A stretch of 64,000 nt of DNA from Symsagittifera roscoffensis (taxonomy: Eukaryota; Xenacoelomorpha; Acoela; Convolutidae). How positions within the stretch are numbered: position 1 is the stretch's first letter; each line of letters opens with the position of its first letter. The stretch is from contig NW_026971414.1 of NCBI RefSeq assembly GCF_963678635.1, positions 1-64,000 on the forward strand. Direction: 5' to 3'. The position numbers and the translations under genes are program-made. Below the pieces are notes generated by a model. It was not told where the DNA came from. It made no database searches and saw only the letters and a program-made list of their open reading frames with translations. Positions 11,576-22,412 of the stretch are shown here, one piece after another.

Positions 11576-14239
11576 CCTACTAAAAGTGTTGGATGTGTGC
11601 ACTGTTCTAAAATTCTCGAATTGTTCTTCATATTCATCTTTTCTAGTCGTCAATGAGCTATGTCCTCAAAATTATTTCTACAGCAGAGCTTTATAATAAT
11701 TTTTCTTTGACAATTCAAGTAAATATATAACTCGAATGCAGATTTTTGATTGCTATTCTATTTATAAACCTCCAGTTGTCATGACAATTTACTGAAGATA
11801 AGAGTTTTAGATAGAAAACTGTATCATTTAATTGAAAGTTCATTAGTCCAAAGCAATTTTGGCATCAAGAAAGCCACTTTATACAACGAACATTTTGAAT
11901 CAGATAACTGTAGATTGATCTGGTTTCCCTTGATTTCTATTTTTGCAGTGAAGTTTAATTCAAAAATGTAACTTTAAATCTGGAGTTGTTCAAAGAATTG
12001 TAAAAGCATCCCATTTTTTCTTCTGTTTGTGAAATAATAATCATTTTTCTTAAATTTTCTGAAAAACAATAGAAAAGTTATGATTTTCAGTAATGGACAT
12101 TTTAAAATGGTTCTCCTTGAACGCACTCCCAGACAAAAAACTAGGAAGGATAGCTAGGCAAAACAATTCAATTAATCGATGTTTTACAAAATTCATGATC
12201 TTTTTGAAATTTTATGAAAAACATTTTAAAAGTAGGTTTACATTTATGAGTTTATACTATGTACTTTTACCGCAATTTCAAGGCAACCGCTTCGCCGCAA
12301 AACTTGGCTGATTCGCTGTCAACACAACATATTTGCTGTCAGTAACAAATGTAGATAAAATAGTTTTGGATCAGTTCCATTGAGAGTTTAACAATAATTT
12401 AAATTGATTGTTGCTATAGTTTGTCATATCATTAATCAGAACCTTTGAAGAAAATTAATTTATCTAAATTGTGTAAATTGTTTGTCTTTTCCAGTCTCAG
12501 AAAAAACATAAGTAAACTCATTGTATTAGTCATATTTTTGGTATGTTTTCAAAATTACCTTTTCGTGGAGTGTGTTTGGAGACTGATGAGTTTGCTTTCC
12601 ATAAACATGGAAAATTTTAATTTGACAAGAAGAATGCTTCTTGTTGATATGTTTATTCAATTCCTTGCTGCTATATGTATGAAAACTACAATTTTCAAAC
12701 TTTGAAACTCAACAGGTTTTACGATATCTTGACGCATATTTAAGTGTATAGTCTCCTTCCCACTCAAGACATGCATTTCGTTTTTTCTATTCAGTGACGA
12801 CATCCTAATATTTAAAGAAAGAATTTGAGATAAAATGATAAGATTCTTATTCTTGGACTTGTTTTTAGGGAATCACCAATCAAAATCACCATCAAAATCT
12901 CAAAATAAGGAAGACTCAGAAAGCAAACAATGAAAAACAGAAACTTGAAAAAATGGTTCATCAGAAGTTTCAACAAAAAATACGTTTTTTTAATATTGTT
13001 GTCCAAAAGAGACAATTATTAAAAGAAAATAGTATTTGAACAATTTCTTAAAATTTTCCATAAAAACAACGGAAAACAAACAAAATGATTTGTTTACTAA
13101 GTCAATTTTGATTGAATTTTAGGTTTTGTCATTTTCCCTAAGCATTTTCTCCAGGATCGCTGTTTCTGGCTCTCGATGTTAATTTCAGTTTGAACAAAAA
13201 GTTTTGAACCAAGAGTTTTCCAATAATCAAACAAACATGCGAAAATTCACAAGGCATTACTGAACTTTACAGTTATCAACAATAATAAAATCTCCAACAA
13301 TTTGGGCCAATTCTTTGAACTTTTTCCTTTTTCTTCATTTTCCTTTGCAAATAAGACTCGAATCGGAATTTAGGGTGCCTTGTTGACACGCTACTTTTTC
13401 ATTGTGACAGAACCCTTCCTCATGTCGAATATTGCTATTTCAAAAACTCTACTACGAAAGTCGAGCCATCATATATACTTACAAACATATGTACAATTCG
13501 AAGTCTTTCAGCATCGTGAATAACATTATTGCGGTTTGCTCACCAGATGGATTTGCATGGGTATTTTGAGTTTTTCCAAACCATTTCTTTTGAAGATTTG
13601 GCAGCAGAGTTCACAATTGAGACCAAGCATATCTCCTTATTCTGGTTTGATTTTTTAAAAATTGATTATAATTCGGACCAGAATTTTTTCTGGAGTACAT
13701 TTTTTGAAAAAAAAATGAAGTGATCAGATGAGGGTAAAAAAGAGGAATGATTTAAGAGTGATTGAAAACGAAGAGTCAAAGAAACAGTAAGAGTCATTTT
13801 AGTTTCCATATAATGACGTACTTCAAAATATGGAATTTTTTTGTATGAAATTTCCATATATAGAAATTGCGTAGGCGTTAATTCTTCTGTGTAAATCCAC
13901 AATTTTTGGCCAAAATTATTCTTCCAGATGGCAGTTGCTATTTGTCAAGCTCTCTCCAGCTTCTATTCAGAATACAATGAGGTTCTTTCAGTAGTTTCCA
14001 CTGCTTAACCTTTAAGAAACAAGATTTTGCCAATGCCAATGCCAAAAAAGGCCAATTAAAAATGAGAAGAAAATGCATTATACCCAGTGATTAGGAAAAT
14101 TTAAATTGTAAAAAAAATAAAGAAAAAATTTTTATACGAAAAAACTTTGCGTTAGTTTTCAATTTCCTGATCATTTTATTCCTCATGTGCTGCATCAGGC
14201 TGTCTTCTTACCAAAAATAAATTATCCTGTTGAATCAAT
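11576..14239. other. AT-rich non-coding DNA with one dispersed repeat
   Basis: No coding region with convincing support is visible; short frames such as 12445-12705 have low-complexity composition and no neighbours to support them. Positions 12762-12838 are a direct repeat of 14597-14665, annotated separately. Confidence 0.5.
12762..12838 (+). repeat. Direct repeat also present at 14597-14665
   Basis: CAAGACATGCA, TTTTTTCTATTCAGTGACGA, TTTAAAGAAAGAATTT and GATAAAATG occur in the same order at 12762-12838 and 14597-14665. At the second site the repeat begins exactly where the env-like fragment of copy 3 stops, so it marks a rearrangement or insertion junction there. Confidence 0.7.
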
Positions 14240-14483
14240 TTCAAATCTCCTTGTTTTTTCTATCACGAAATGTTTCTCAAATTTCCTCAAATTTTGTTTC
14301 GTTTGAAGTATATGAGAACCCATATTTTTCTCACGAAAGTTTCTTAGATAAATCCAACTCTTTTCTTAATTCTCTGATTCTTTTTGTCTCGAATTTTCTC
14401 CAACCTGAAGATTTAGGATAATTTGCTCACCTACTTGGGAGATTTGATTAAATTGATTGATTTTTTGTTAATAAAATGTTTTG

Positions 14484-14596
14484 TAGAACAACTTTTTTGT
14501 TGGACTACACAATAAGCAGAATTTTTCAAGAACAGTTACTCTCAGAAATCGAAAGACTACACCATTTATGTGATGAACACAAATCTCACAATCAAG
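14484..14596 (+). pseudogene. Env fragment of the retroelement family (outlying piece)
   Basis: Translating + gives LDYTISRIFQE, a short gap, and SEIERLHHLCDEHKSHN, which matches the region around residues 425-455 of the env-like gene in copy 1 (LDYTISRIFQEMSLSELETL). The fragment is about 110 bp. It is preceded by about 240 bp (14240-14483) that also precede the two other env fragments at 15985 and 16568, so a unit of env plus a fixed non-env flank was multiplied. No start, stop or LTR is attached. Confidence 0.75.
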
Positions 14597-14665
14597 ACAT
14601 GCAACTCATTTTTTCTATTCAGTGACGACAGCCTAAGATTTAAAGAAAGAATTTAGATAAAATGG

Positions 14666-15763
14666 CATTATTTGGGAACCCCAAAATTTTTCGTAGGAGA
14701 TATACAATTATTTCAATTATTGTTTCATTATTAAAATTACAGAAATTATGCTGGCATCTCAATCAATTGTTTTTCACGTGAAAAAAATCAGATTGGATTC
14801 CATCCTATTTGGTGCAGCTGAAACATCAATCTACCAATCTGATTGTAGTTCAAATAACTATGCAATTTTCGAAAAATTTCCTATCAACCAATCAGTATCA
14901 AGCTTTGTTTTCTCGGAAAATTCAACAGTTTTGATATCAGACAATCATAATGAAGTTTTACTCCTCAGGGAACTTTCAACATTTTTCGTGACTTAGCTCT
15001 AATGGAAATTTTATTGTTTTGCATAGAAATCAATGAAAACGATTTGTCATCAACCAATCTTTTCCGAGAATTAACTCCAATCGAAATTTTATTGTTTTGC
15101 ATAGAAATCAAGGAAAATGAGTTTCCCTTAGAATAAAATCCCAAAAGATCTTGATATCAACCAATCAGAATAAAGCTTTCCTTCTTTTGGTGATCATTTT
15201 CAAAATTCACTAACAGAATGAAGTCTTCACAGAGGCTTAGAACAATTCCATATTATAGAGCAGTGTATACATCTAACAATTTTGTTAGAAAATAGATACA
15301 GTTTTTGAATTGACATTGAAAATTCCTCCAATATGTTTCCAATACGAACCTAAGAAGATAATCGCAGAAAACTGAACATTTAACAAAAACTAAACTGATT
15401 CAATCAGTTTGGAACTAGATATATGAGCAGTTTCAAAGTCACTCAATCATTTTGATTTACCCAAGTTTTGTGATTTTCCTGGTCCTAAATTTTTTTTAAT
15501 TTAAAGGATCTTCCTTTGGCTTAATAGTTAATTCTTGATCACTCAATCTGAGTCCATTGTTGTCGTTAAAAACTTTGCTCAAAAGTCTGGCAATAATATT
15601 TTTTAACAAATAACCTCTGCAGTTTTTTCAGCTCTCAAATTAAAATTTTTTTGATCGAGACAATTTTCTATCTAAAGTAAATTTATTTCCAAATTATTTG
15701 ATAAACACCAGCGAATTTCTGTTTTGAAATGTCTTTTATTGGATTTTTTTTTTCAAATATAAA
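14666..15763. other. Non-coding DNA with a dispersed repeat
   Basis: The stretch contains the inverted family member at 15289-15427. A frame at 14748-14996 is open but has no recognisable features. Phrases such as TTTTATTGTTTTGCATAGAAATCAA repeat at about 15009 and 15090, suggesting a local duplication. Confidence 0.4.
15289..15427 (-). repeat. Dispersed repeat, inverted member
   Basis: The reverse complement of this stretch matches 11403-11575, including TTATCTTCTTAGGTTCGTAT, GTTCAGTTTT and TCTAGTTCCAAACTGATT. Boundaries are approximate. Confidence 0.65.
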
Positions 15764-15830
15764 AGCGTTAACAATTGCAAAAAGAAGCGTTAACAATTGT
15801 TAACAATTGTTCATAAAAGCGTTAACAATC
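15764..15830. repeat. Short repeat of GCGTTAACAATTG
   Basis: GCGTTAACAATTG or a close form occurs three to four times, with an internal near-palindrome TTAACAATTGTTAACAATTG. It is a local slippage-type repeat. Confidence 0.75.
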
Positions 15831-15854
15831 TTTTGGACTTGAATAATACTTCGG

Positions 15855-17020
15855 AAATCTTACTGGACTTGAATAATACTTCGGATCTCTCTAGGCAATG
15901 TCACAATCAACCACTTCTTCAAAACGTGTCATTTTATTAAATGTTAACTTATAAGCAAAAAAATGTTTCCCCATCCCATATCCGCAATTTCTTCAAATTT
16001 TGTTTCGTTTGAATTATATGAGAACCCATATTTTTCTCACGTAAGTTTTTTAGATAAATCTAACTCTTTTCTTAATTCTCTGATTGTTTTGTCTCGAATT
16101 CTCTCCATCCTGAAAGATTTAGGATAATTTGCTCATCTACTTGGGAGAATTGATTAAATTGATTGATTTTTTTGAAATAAAATGTTTTGTAGAACAGGTT
16201 TTTTGTTGGTGGACTACACAATGAGCAGAATTTTTCAAGAACAGTCACTCTCAGAAATCGAAAGACTACACCATTTATGTGATGAACACAAATCTATCAA
16301 TCCCTCGCTGTAGCAGTACTCAAGGTACCTTATGCAGCATACCCCTTATCAGGCAGCTGCTCTAACTTCATCGATTATGAAGGAACTATCCTCTGGTATT
16401 ATAATTGTACTAAAAAGTATCACCACTTTATGTTTTGGAAATCTTAATGGACTTAAACAATTCTTCGGATCTCTCAGGCCAATGTTACAATCAACCACTT
16501 CTTCAAAACGTGTCATTTTATTAAAAGTGAACTTATAAGCAAAAAAACGTTTCCCTATCCCATATCCGCAATTTTTTCAAATTTTGTTTCGTTTGAATTA
16601 TATGAGAACCCATATTTTTATCACGTAAGTTTCTTAGATAAATCTAACTCTTTTCTTAATTCTCTGATTCTTTTTGTCTCGAATTCTCTTCATCCTGAAA
16701 GATTTAGGATAATTTGCTCACCTACTTGGGAGATTTTATTAAATTGATTGATTTTTTTATTATAAAATGTTTTCTAGAACAGGTTTTTTGTTGGACTACA
16801 CAATGAGCAGAATTTTTCAAGAGCAGTCACTCTCAGAAATCGAAAGATCACACCATTTATGTGATGAACACGAATCTCACAATCATTCGCTTTAGCAGTA
16901 CTCAAGGTACCTTATGCAGGATACCTTTTATCAGGCAGCTGCTCTAACTTCATCAATTATGAAGGAACTATCCTCTGATTTTATAATTGTACTAAAAAGT
17001 ATCACCACTTTATGTTTTCG
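15855..17020 (+). repeat. Tandem duplication of about 583 bp carrying env fragments
   Basis: Unit 1 (about 15855-16437) and unit 2 (about 16438-17020) share CTTCGGATCTCTC, AACCACTTCTTCAAAACGTG, the 240-bp flank beginning near CCGCAATTT, the LDYT(M/I)SRIFQEQSL fragment and the SNFI-YEGTIL fragment. Each unit carries different stops. The same flank-plus-env piece is present a third time at 14240-14596. Confidence 0.8.
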
Positions 17021-17770
17021 AAGACAAGAGATGCTATCAATACATACTTATAATACATAAAAGAAGTATATTTTTGGGACACGTTATCGCGCCTCACATG
17101 CCACAATGTAGTACACTTTAACCCAAAAGACGATAAAAATTATAATCTAATTCTAAACCCTACTTTAAAGCCACCTTTTAAGTAATTATCACCTGAAAGC
17201 AAAAAAACCCTACATTTTATATGCATATACTCCAAATCGGACATACAACATCACAACCGATCACAACATTTTCAAGAAAACTTTTCAAAGAAGGATACAA
17301 TCCAGTGACAGTCAACCGATCAAAACCTCAGCAAACTAGACGAAACGGCAGGTTTTTTCAGATGTCTACCGTAGACACTACATTTGATTTTTTAAAGACA
17401 TTAAAGTTAAATTCGCCTAAATGGAGAAAATTATCGCCCATAGGGATATCAATATATCCTGGCTAAAGATAACAATAGTTTTCGTTTTTTAAATATCAAA
17501 AAATTTTCCTATGATGGCTCTATTATATTTTAGATTGACTAAAACATATGCAGTGTTTAACTTTTATCTTCTCAAAAGTTAAATGAATCTATAACACCTG
17601 GGCAAAAAGCACACAAATCAATACATAATCTAGCGTAGCTCAAATTTTTTTTTTCATTGTTTTTGGAGTTTTTTGTACCTCTATTAACAAAATTTTTCTA
17701 GATATTCAAATTAGCAAATACAGTGAAAGTCTAGTTAGAAAACCAAACATGTACGATACACCACGAGACA
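16200..17770 (+). pseudogene. Env-like glycoprotein remnant of copy 3
   Basis: Conserved landmarks run in order: SRIFQEQSLSEIER (16215), AVAVLKVPYA (16310), LSGSCSNFIDYEG (16345), a second set at 16800-17030, then HNVVHFNPKDDKNY (17105), LSPESKK (17190), SDIQHHNRSQHFQ (17240), a remnant of the RLNGEK/LNGEKYRP region (17415), YAVFNF of the membrane segment (17540) and KYSESLVRKPNMYD of the tail (17720). Multiple in-frame stops and frame changes make it non-functional. About 350-400 N-terminal residues including the signal peptide are absent. Confidence 0.85.
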
Positions 17771-18029
17771 GTACAAAAACTACACTTACACCATCATCAC
17801 ATCTACACAGTTTACAAAATCTTCACCCTTGATCAATAATCCCTCAAAGTTGTTGAAATACACTTTCGACCACCAAACGAATGACAAATATAATTAACCT
17901 TCAACGTATCCCTACATCCATCTCAATTAGCACTCCAACAATCTATTATCGACAATACATAAAAACAAATCTATGAAAAATAGCAGAGGTTAATTTATCG
18001 TTCTAAAAAAATCATCTGTTTAACCCACG

Positions 18030-19428
18030 TTTAGCCGACAAGTTGGATCCTTCAAACTTTCCCTTTACTATCTATCTAATCTCCCACGCAGTTTGTCTGT
18101 CTTGTAACTCACCACTCAAGGACTCTGAGTACTCAAATCAAACAGATTTAGTACTATTTCTAGTTTCAATAGCTCAGAACTCGAAACACCCGATGACTTC
18201 CTAGACTCCGAACCCAGTCCCACTAACTTTTCTCAATCACCTTTTCAACCCATATCTTTCCCTACCCCTGTTGAAAATGCTTCCTCAACCTCCTCGCACA
18301 TTGACGTTGCCCCTCTCCTTTCCCCTCTTTCCAGTAATGCAACTGATGTACCAAGCACCATCACAGATGACCGGCTAGAGCATGATTTAGACGGTTTTAT
18401 TACCCATCAGCAACAAGTTCATAACACCAGCGACTCATAAAATTTTCGTCAACTAACTCACTCTGCTTCAACCTCCGAAACTTAAATCCTTTCTGTCCAT
18501 ATTGCCCCCAAACGCACACAAAGATTTTTTATGAAACGTATACACCCGAAAACTACACTAAAGTTCCTCATTAACCACCCATCATCATCACCCTCTTGTA
18601 TCATCACCCACGTTTAACTAACAACATTAGTAGGGGTAGTTTAATAGGAAGTAAACTTTCTCTAGTTTCCCAAATACACCTTTTACGACGGAGATAATTC
18701 AGCCAAACGAGCACAATATGTCTCTGAACATTCCCCTAAATCATGCCTCTTAAATCAGATGTGTCTCTTAAATCAAACACTTAATCGATTCTTTGCACAA
18801 AAAGCTAACCGATATTCTATTGATCACTATGATCATACTGTCGTCGGATATATGGAAAACTCACCAAATGACACTGGCCCTAACGTAAGCGCACAACAAA
18901 CAGAAAAGTTTTTCATTAAACCAGAATATACTTTTAATATCGATAGTACTAATAGAAAATTACAAGTACAAAAACACAAAAACAACTGATAGTAAATTAA
19001 AAACACAAAAGCACACGAACCATTTTTCAATTTTAATTTTTCAACACGAAAAGATTTCGATATTAGTTGTTCTCATGAATTTGTGTTGAAAACTAAACTA
19101 TAACACACTTACACATATTATAAATTCATCCAACGCCCCATCATTATTCAGCATGAGTACATACAACACATCAAATTCACCCTAACAGAAAATTCTCCAA
19201 AGTTTCAAATTTAACCATAAAATAGACAACCTCATACAAACTTCTAGCCACGAATTTTCAGCAGTCACCGAAGAAGTCAATATCATCCGAGCGCTTGAAC
19301 TTCTTTGGTCACTCATTCGCACTAAAAACCTAATCCGCATGCCTGCCAAGCTTTCAGTAACCTGCGACTCTATCAAAACTGACTTCCCCATGGTTTTTTC
19401 CCCGATCCAGACCCTTCGTAATTATGAT
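18030..19428 (+). pseudogene. ORF-d remnant of copy 3
   Basis: This is a decayed copy of the gene that follows env in copies 1 and 2. Recognisable blocks are AGCCGACAAGTTGGATCC at the start (18031), ELETPDDFLDSEPSPTNFSQ (18176), ANRYSIDHYDH (18808), QQTEKFFIKPEYTFN (18895), DISCSHEF (19058) and, at the C-terminal end, HEFSAVTEEVNIIRALELLW (19250) followed by a final FSPI. Frameshifts and stops are numerous. Preservation of its order after env in this older copy shows that ORF-d is an ancestral part of the family, not a chance acquisition of one copy. Confidence 0.88.
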
Positions 19429-20381
19429 TTCATTTGATCACTAATTCAAATTTATAAAACACTCATCATTTTCACACCTTTGTTTCACCTATTCTTCTTA
19501 GATTTCACCAGCCACTCATCTACAAGAAAAAAATAAAAATCAAAGTCAAACTTTATTTCATTTTTCAAAATATACCATGAAAAAATTATTAAATAAACCA
19601 TGAAATAACTAAAATGCAACAGCAATAAATTGATAAAAGTGCTGTAAGTTTAAAATACGAAGTAGTAAAGTAAAAATGGAAAAAACTAATAAAATTAGCC
19701 TTTATATGTGTGTTTCTTCTTGTAATCTTTGGTTTTCTCATTTCACTCGCCCATATTTTACGCACTTTTTCCTCCCAATTTGAGCAACTTGCCACCGTAA
19801 AATTGTTTAATATATAAATTTCTTGTTTACAAACTGACTGATGACAATTAGAACTTGCTTTCTTTTGTTTCAAACTTTCTTCCACCCGGTTGGAAGAAAC
19901 TATAAACAAGCGTAAGCTAACCAACGCAGCTTACTTATGCAAGTGAACTAACCGCAAGTAGAGAAAGTCTCTTGATACCCAAACCAGATTAAACCCAAAT
20001 TGAAACTGGACAAAATATTTTTTGAAACTCGTTTTATAGTTTTATAAATAAAACTTGAAACAAAAAAAACACCAAAGGAACCATACAAATCACAAAATTT
20101 TTGGAACAAGGACACAACCAAAAAACAAAAGGGAAAAACAACTGATAAATAGAACAAAAGGTTGAGTACGAAAAGAGATTTTGCTCAAAAAAACGGTAAA
20201 TTTTTACTCCGGCAACTGGCCTAAACCACCAGTAAAGAACTTCCTGAGAATACTCTAAAGCCAACCTCAAACACCAAGCTAATTCAGGTTAACGACACAC
20301 TCCATTTGGTGGACGAGAGTAGCTCTAGGGTGAGCGAATCTTCAAAATCACCGTATCTAGTAAATACAAACATATATTGAA
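19429..20381 (+). other. 3' untranslated region of copy 3 (left part)
   Basis: This is similar to the 3' UTRs of copies 1 and 2: ACCCGGTTGGAA (19886), ACCAACGCA (19920), CCCAAACC(A/G)GATTAA (19978), CTGGCCTAA-CCACCAG (20216) and GGGTGAGCGAATCTTCAAAA (20330) occur in the same order as in copy 2. The antisense strand has hydrophobic open frames (19948-20270), as it does in the other copies; I do not regard these as genes. Confidence 0.8.
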
Positions 20382-20385
20382 AAAG
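20382..20385. other. Target-site duplication AAAG, left flank of copy 1
   Basis: AAAG directly precedes the outer TG of the copy 1 LTR and is repeated at 38360-38363 directly after the other LTR. A 4-bp duplication is normal for Ty3/gypsy integration. Confidence 0.85.
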
Positions 20386-20795
20386 TGAGTTAGGACCGAA
20401 GTGTATAACTCATAGAGTAATTTCGGATAGGGTACACCGTCTGCTCGTCACGCTATCTTATTTTCGGCCGGATAGATTCGTGCAACTTCTTAGTCTAATA
20501 CCGATCCTAATCTTACTCTTATACTATCTAGTCTCAGGTTGTTTAACTAGTCTCTGCTAGGCTCAATAGATCTAGGGTATACTGGTTTATTGCGGCTGCT
20601 GAAGTACTCGGGAGAGTCCAACTAATTTCTAAGTTAAATTCAAATCTCTCTGGTGCTGAAATTACAAGTAATTTCAGCACTTACAAATAAGTGGATTGTT
20701 AGTTAGATGGATCATGATTGGTTAATATTAAATACTTTACATTGGTAAAATATCTAATTTATCCAATCATAAAATGTAGTTTAGATCAGGTTCCA
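20386..20795 (-). repeat. 3' LTR of copy 1 (410 bp)
   Basis: On the element strand it begins TGGAACC and ends CTAACTCA, so it has the canonical TG...CA ends. It matches 37954-38359 except for ATCT (present here, absent there) and one T/C difference. It contains the conserved perfect stem-loop at 20653-20680. Confidence 0.97.
20653..20680. promoter_or_regulatory. Perfect 13-bp stem-loop in the LTR
   Basis: GTGCTGAAATTAC, a 2-nt spacer, and GTAATTTCAGCAC form a perfect palindrome. The same 28 nt occur in all four LTRs of copies 1 and 2, although copy 2 LTRs differ elsewhere. It could act in RNA 3'-end formation, as a protein-binding palindrome or as an RNA hairpin; function is inferred only from conservation. 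Confidence 0.8.
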
Positions 20796-20806
20796 CCCAT
20801 CCGGGT
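20796..20806 (-). other. Polypurine-tract-like sequence of copy 1
   Basis: On the element strand ACCCGGATGGG abuts the 3' LTR. Copy 2 has CCCGGATGGG and copy 3 CGCGGATGGG at the same place, so the site is conserved. It is short and contains a T, unlike a classical long polypurine tract. Confidence 0.65.
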
Positions 20807-22412
20807 TTTACAGAGTTTTTTAGAATAGTTTTTCTGCAATTCGAAGGATGGATGATGGACGTTGGTATTTGGCGAACATCATATTTCTTTTCCGTTTTCT
20901 CTTGTTAGAGAAGTTCCAGGAAGCTGGAATTAGGGACATCAAACGTTGTGTCATCTTGTGACAACGACTGTGTCTCCGCAACAAACTCAAATCTGATTTC
21001 AGAATGGTTGGCTATGTCAGGTTTTTCTGTTTCTCGTGGAGAACTTCTTTTGTGTCTGATCTTGTCTGGGAATGGCGTGGAGATTGTGCGTGGAGGGGAT
21101 GCCTGGTTACTCGGATCTGTACGTATACTTGAACATCGAGGTGATCATTGGTCTAGTTCAATGAAGTCCTTTTCTGCGAAGTCAAGTCGTACTCTAAATC
21201 CTTTGAGTTGTGACTGTGAGCGGCATATTGATTGTGGTTGGCCATTCTTTCTCGAGTGTAGTGGGGTCGTTTTGTCTTTGGATGTTCGTCCTTGGTGTTG
21301 TATTCTGATCTATGTATTGCATAATGTAATTTACATTTTATAAAACTTTTATTAGTTTAATATTTTTTAATTATGATTTTAGTTAGTTGTTTTCACAAAA
21401 GCTTTTTGTTTTAGTTCAGTTATTTTGAAGAGTTACTCACCCTTGAGTAGCTCTTATTAAAAATAGGAGTGTGTGTCACAAAGCTTGGATGTAGCGCGGT
21501 GGGTTAGGCCGGCTATAGCATGCTCAGGACGTCCTCTTCTGGTGGGTTAGGTTAGGCCAGGAGTGGGAGTATGATTGCATGCGGTTTTTGTGAGAGGTCC
21601 TGTTATGTGACAACATTTTATGTTGGGTTTGTTGTGGTTTTTCTTATGTCTTGTTGGTTGTGTCCTTTTTTCAAAAATCAAATTGTTTGTGGTATGGGTT
21701 TGTCTTTCGACTTTTTTGTGTTTTATTATTTCTTTCTTAGACTTTATAATAGTCTTCAAAAGAATAAATTATCCAGTTTTAAACTGGGTTAATCCGGTTT
21801 GGGTACCGTTGGTTTCCTTTTCTTAGTCATGCTGTTATTCTATGATTTGTGGTATTTAGTAAGCTGCGTTGGTTAGTGTTGTTTAGTGTATGATTCCTTT
21901 CCAACCGGGTTAAAGGAAAGTTTGAAACGTGTTATCTTGTGTTAGAGTTGTTGAGTGTGAAAGCTTGAAACTGAAATTCATTATTTTAAACAATTCTTTG
22001 TGGGCGAGCTGTGCGAGTGTGGATAGAATTTCTGTGCGAATGAATGGAAATATCAAAAGGTTAGTACTGCATTTTCGTTTTTATCAATTTACTACATAGA
22101 ATTTTTAATTTTACTGCTATTATTGGGAAAAATTAATTTACAAATTTTCATCATAATTAGATTTACTGCTTGTGGGGAAAAATTTAAAAATTAATTTACT
22201 GCATTGGTATTAAATTTATTTAATTTGTTGGTGCAAAAGATTAATAGAATTTTTAAATTGTTTGAAGAAGTTTTCGATTTTTTATTTTTCTTTTGTGAAT
22301 TTTTTAGATGATCGTTGGATGAAGGCTAAAATGCTAAAGAAAACATGGATAAAGAATGGTGAGTTTCTAATATTTGAATTAGTTAGTAATATGTATAATT
22401 CATACTTACCTG
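20807..22412 (-). other. 3' untranslated region of copy 1
   Basis: About 1.6 kb between the ancestral end of ORF-d and the 3' LTR, clearly similar to 61906-63549 of copy 2. Neither copy has a long sense-strand frame shared between them. The complementary strand carries open frames (20948-21343 and 21571-21826 here; 62481-62720 in copy 2), the latter pair encoding similar hydrophobic peptides, but the DNA is conserved on both strands and this alone does not show coding. Confidence 0.7.

Larger units (their letters stand above)
16200..20381 (+). mobile_element. Copy 3: ancient, 5'-truncated copy of the retroelement (left part)
   Basis: This + strand relic contains, in the correct order, the C-terminal half of env, ORF-d and most of the 3' UTR of the family defined by copies 1 and 2. 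No gag-pol or 5' LTR is attached in this window. It is interrupted at 20381/20386 by copy 1 in opposite orientation and resumes at 38364. Many stops, frameshifts and gaps show it is old. Its 5' end is scrambled by the 583-bp duplication. Confidence 0.88.

Noticed and set aside
20948-21343. 131-residue + strand frame in the 3' UTR of copy 1
   Set aside because: Not clearly kept in copy 2, no domain, and antisense to the element; more likely chance.
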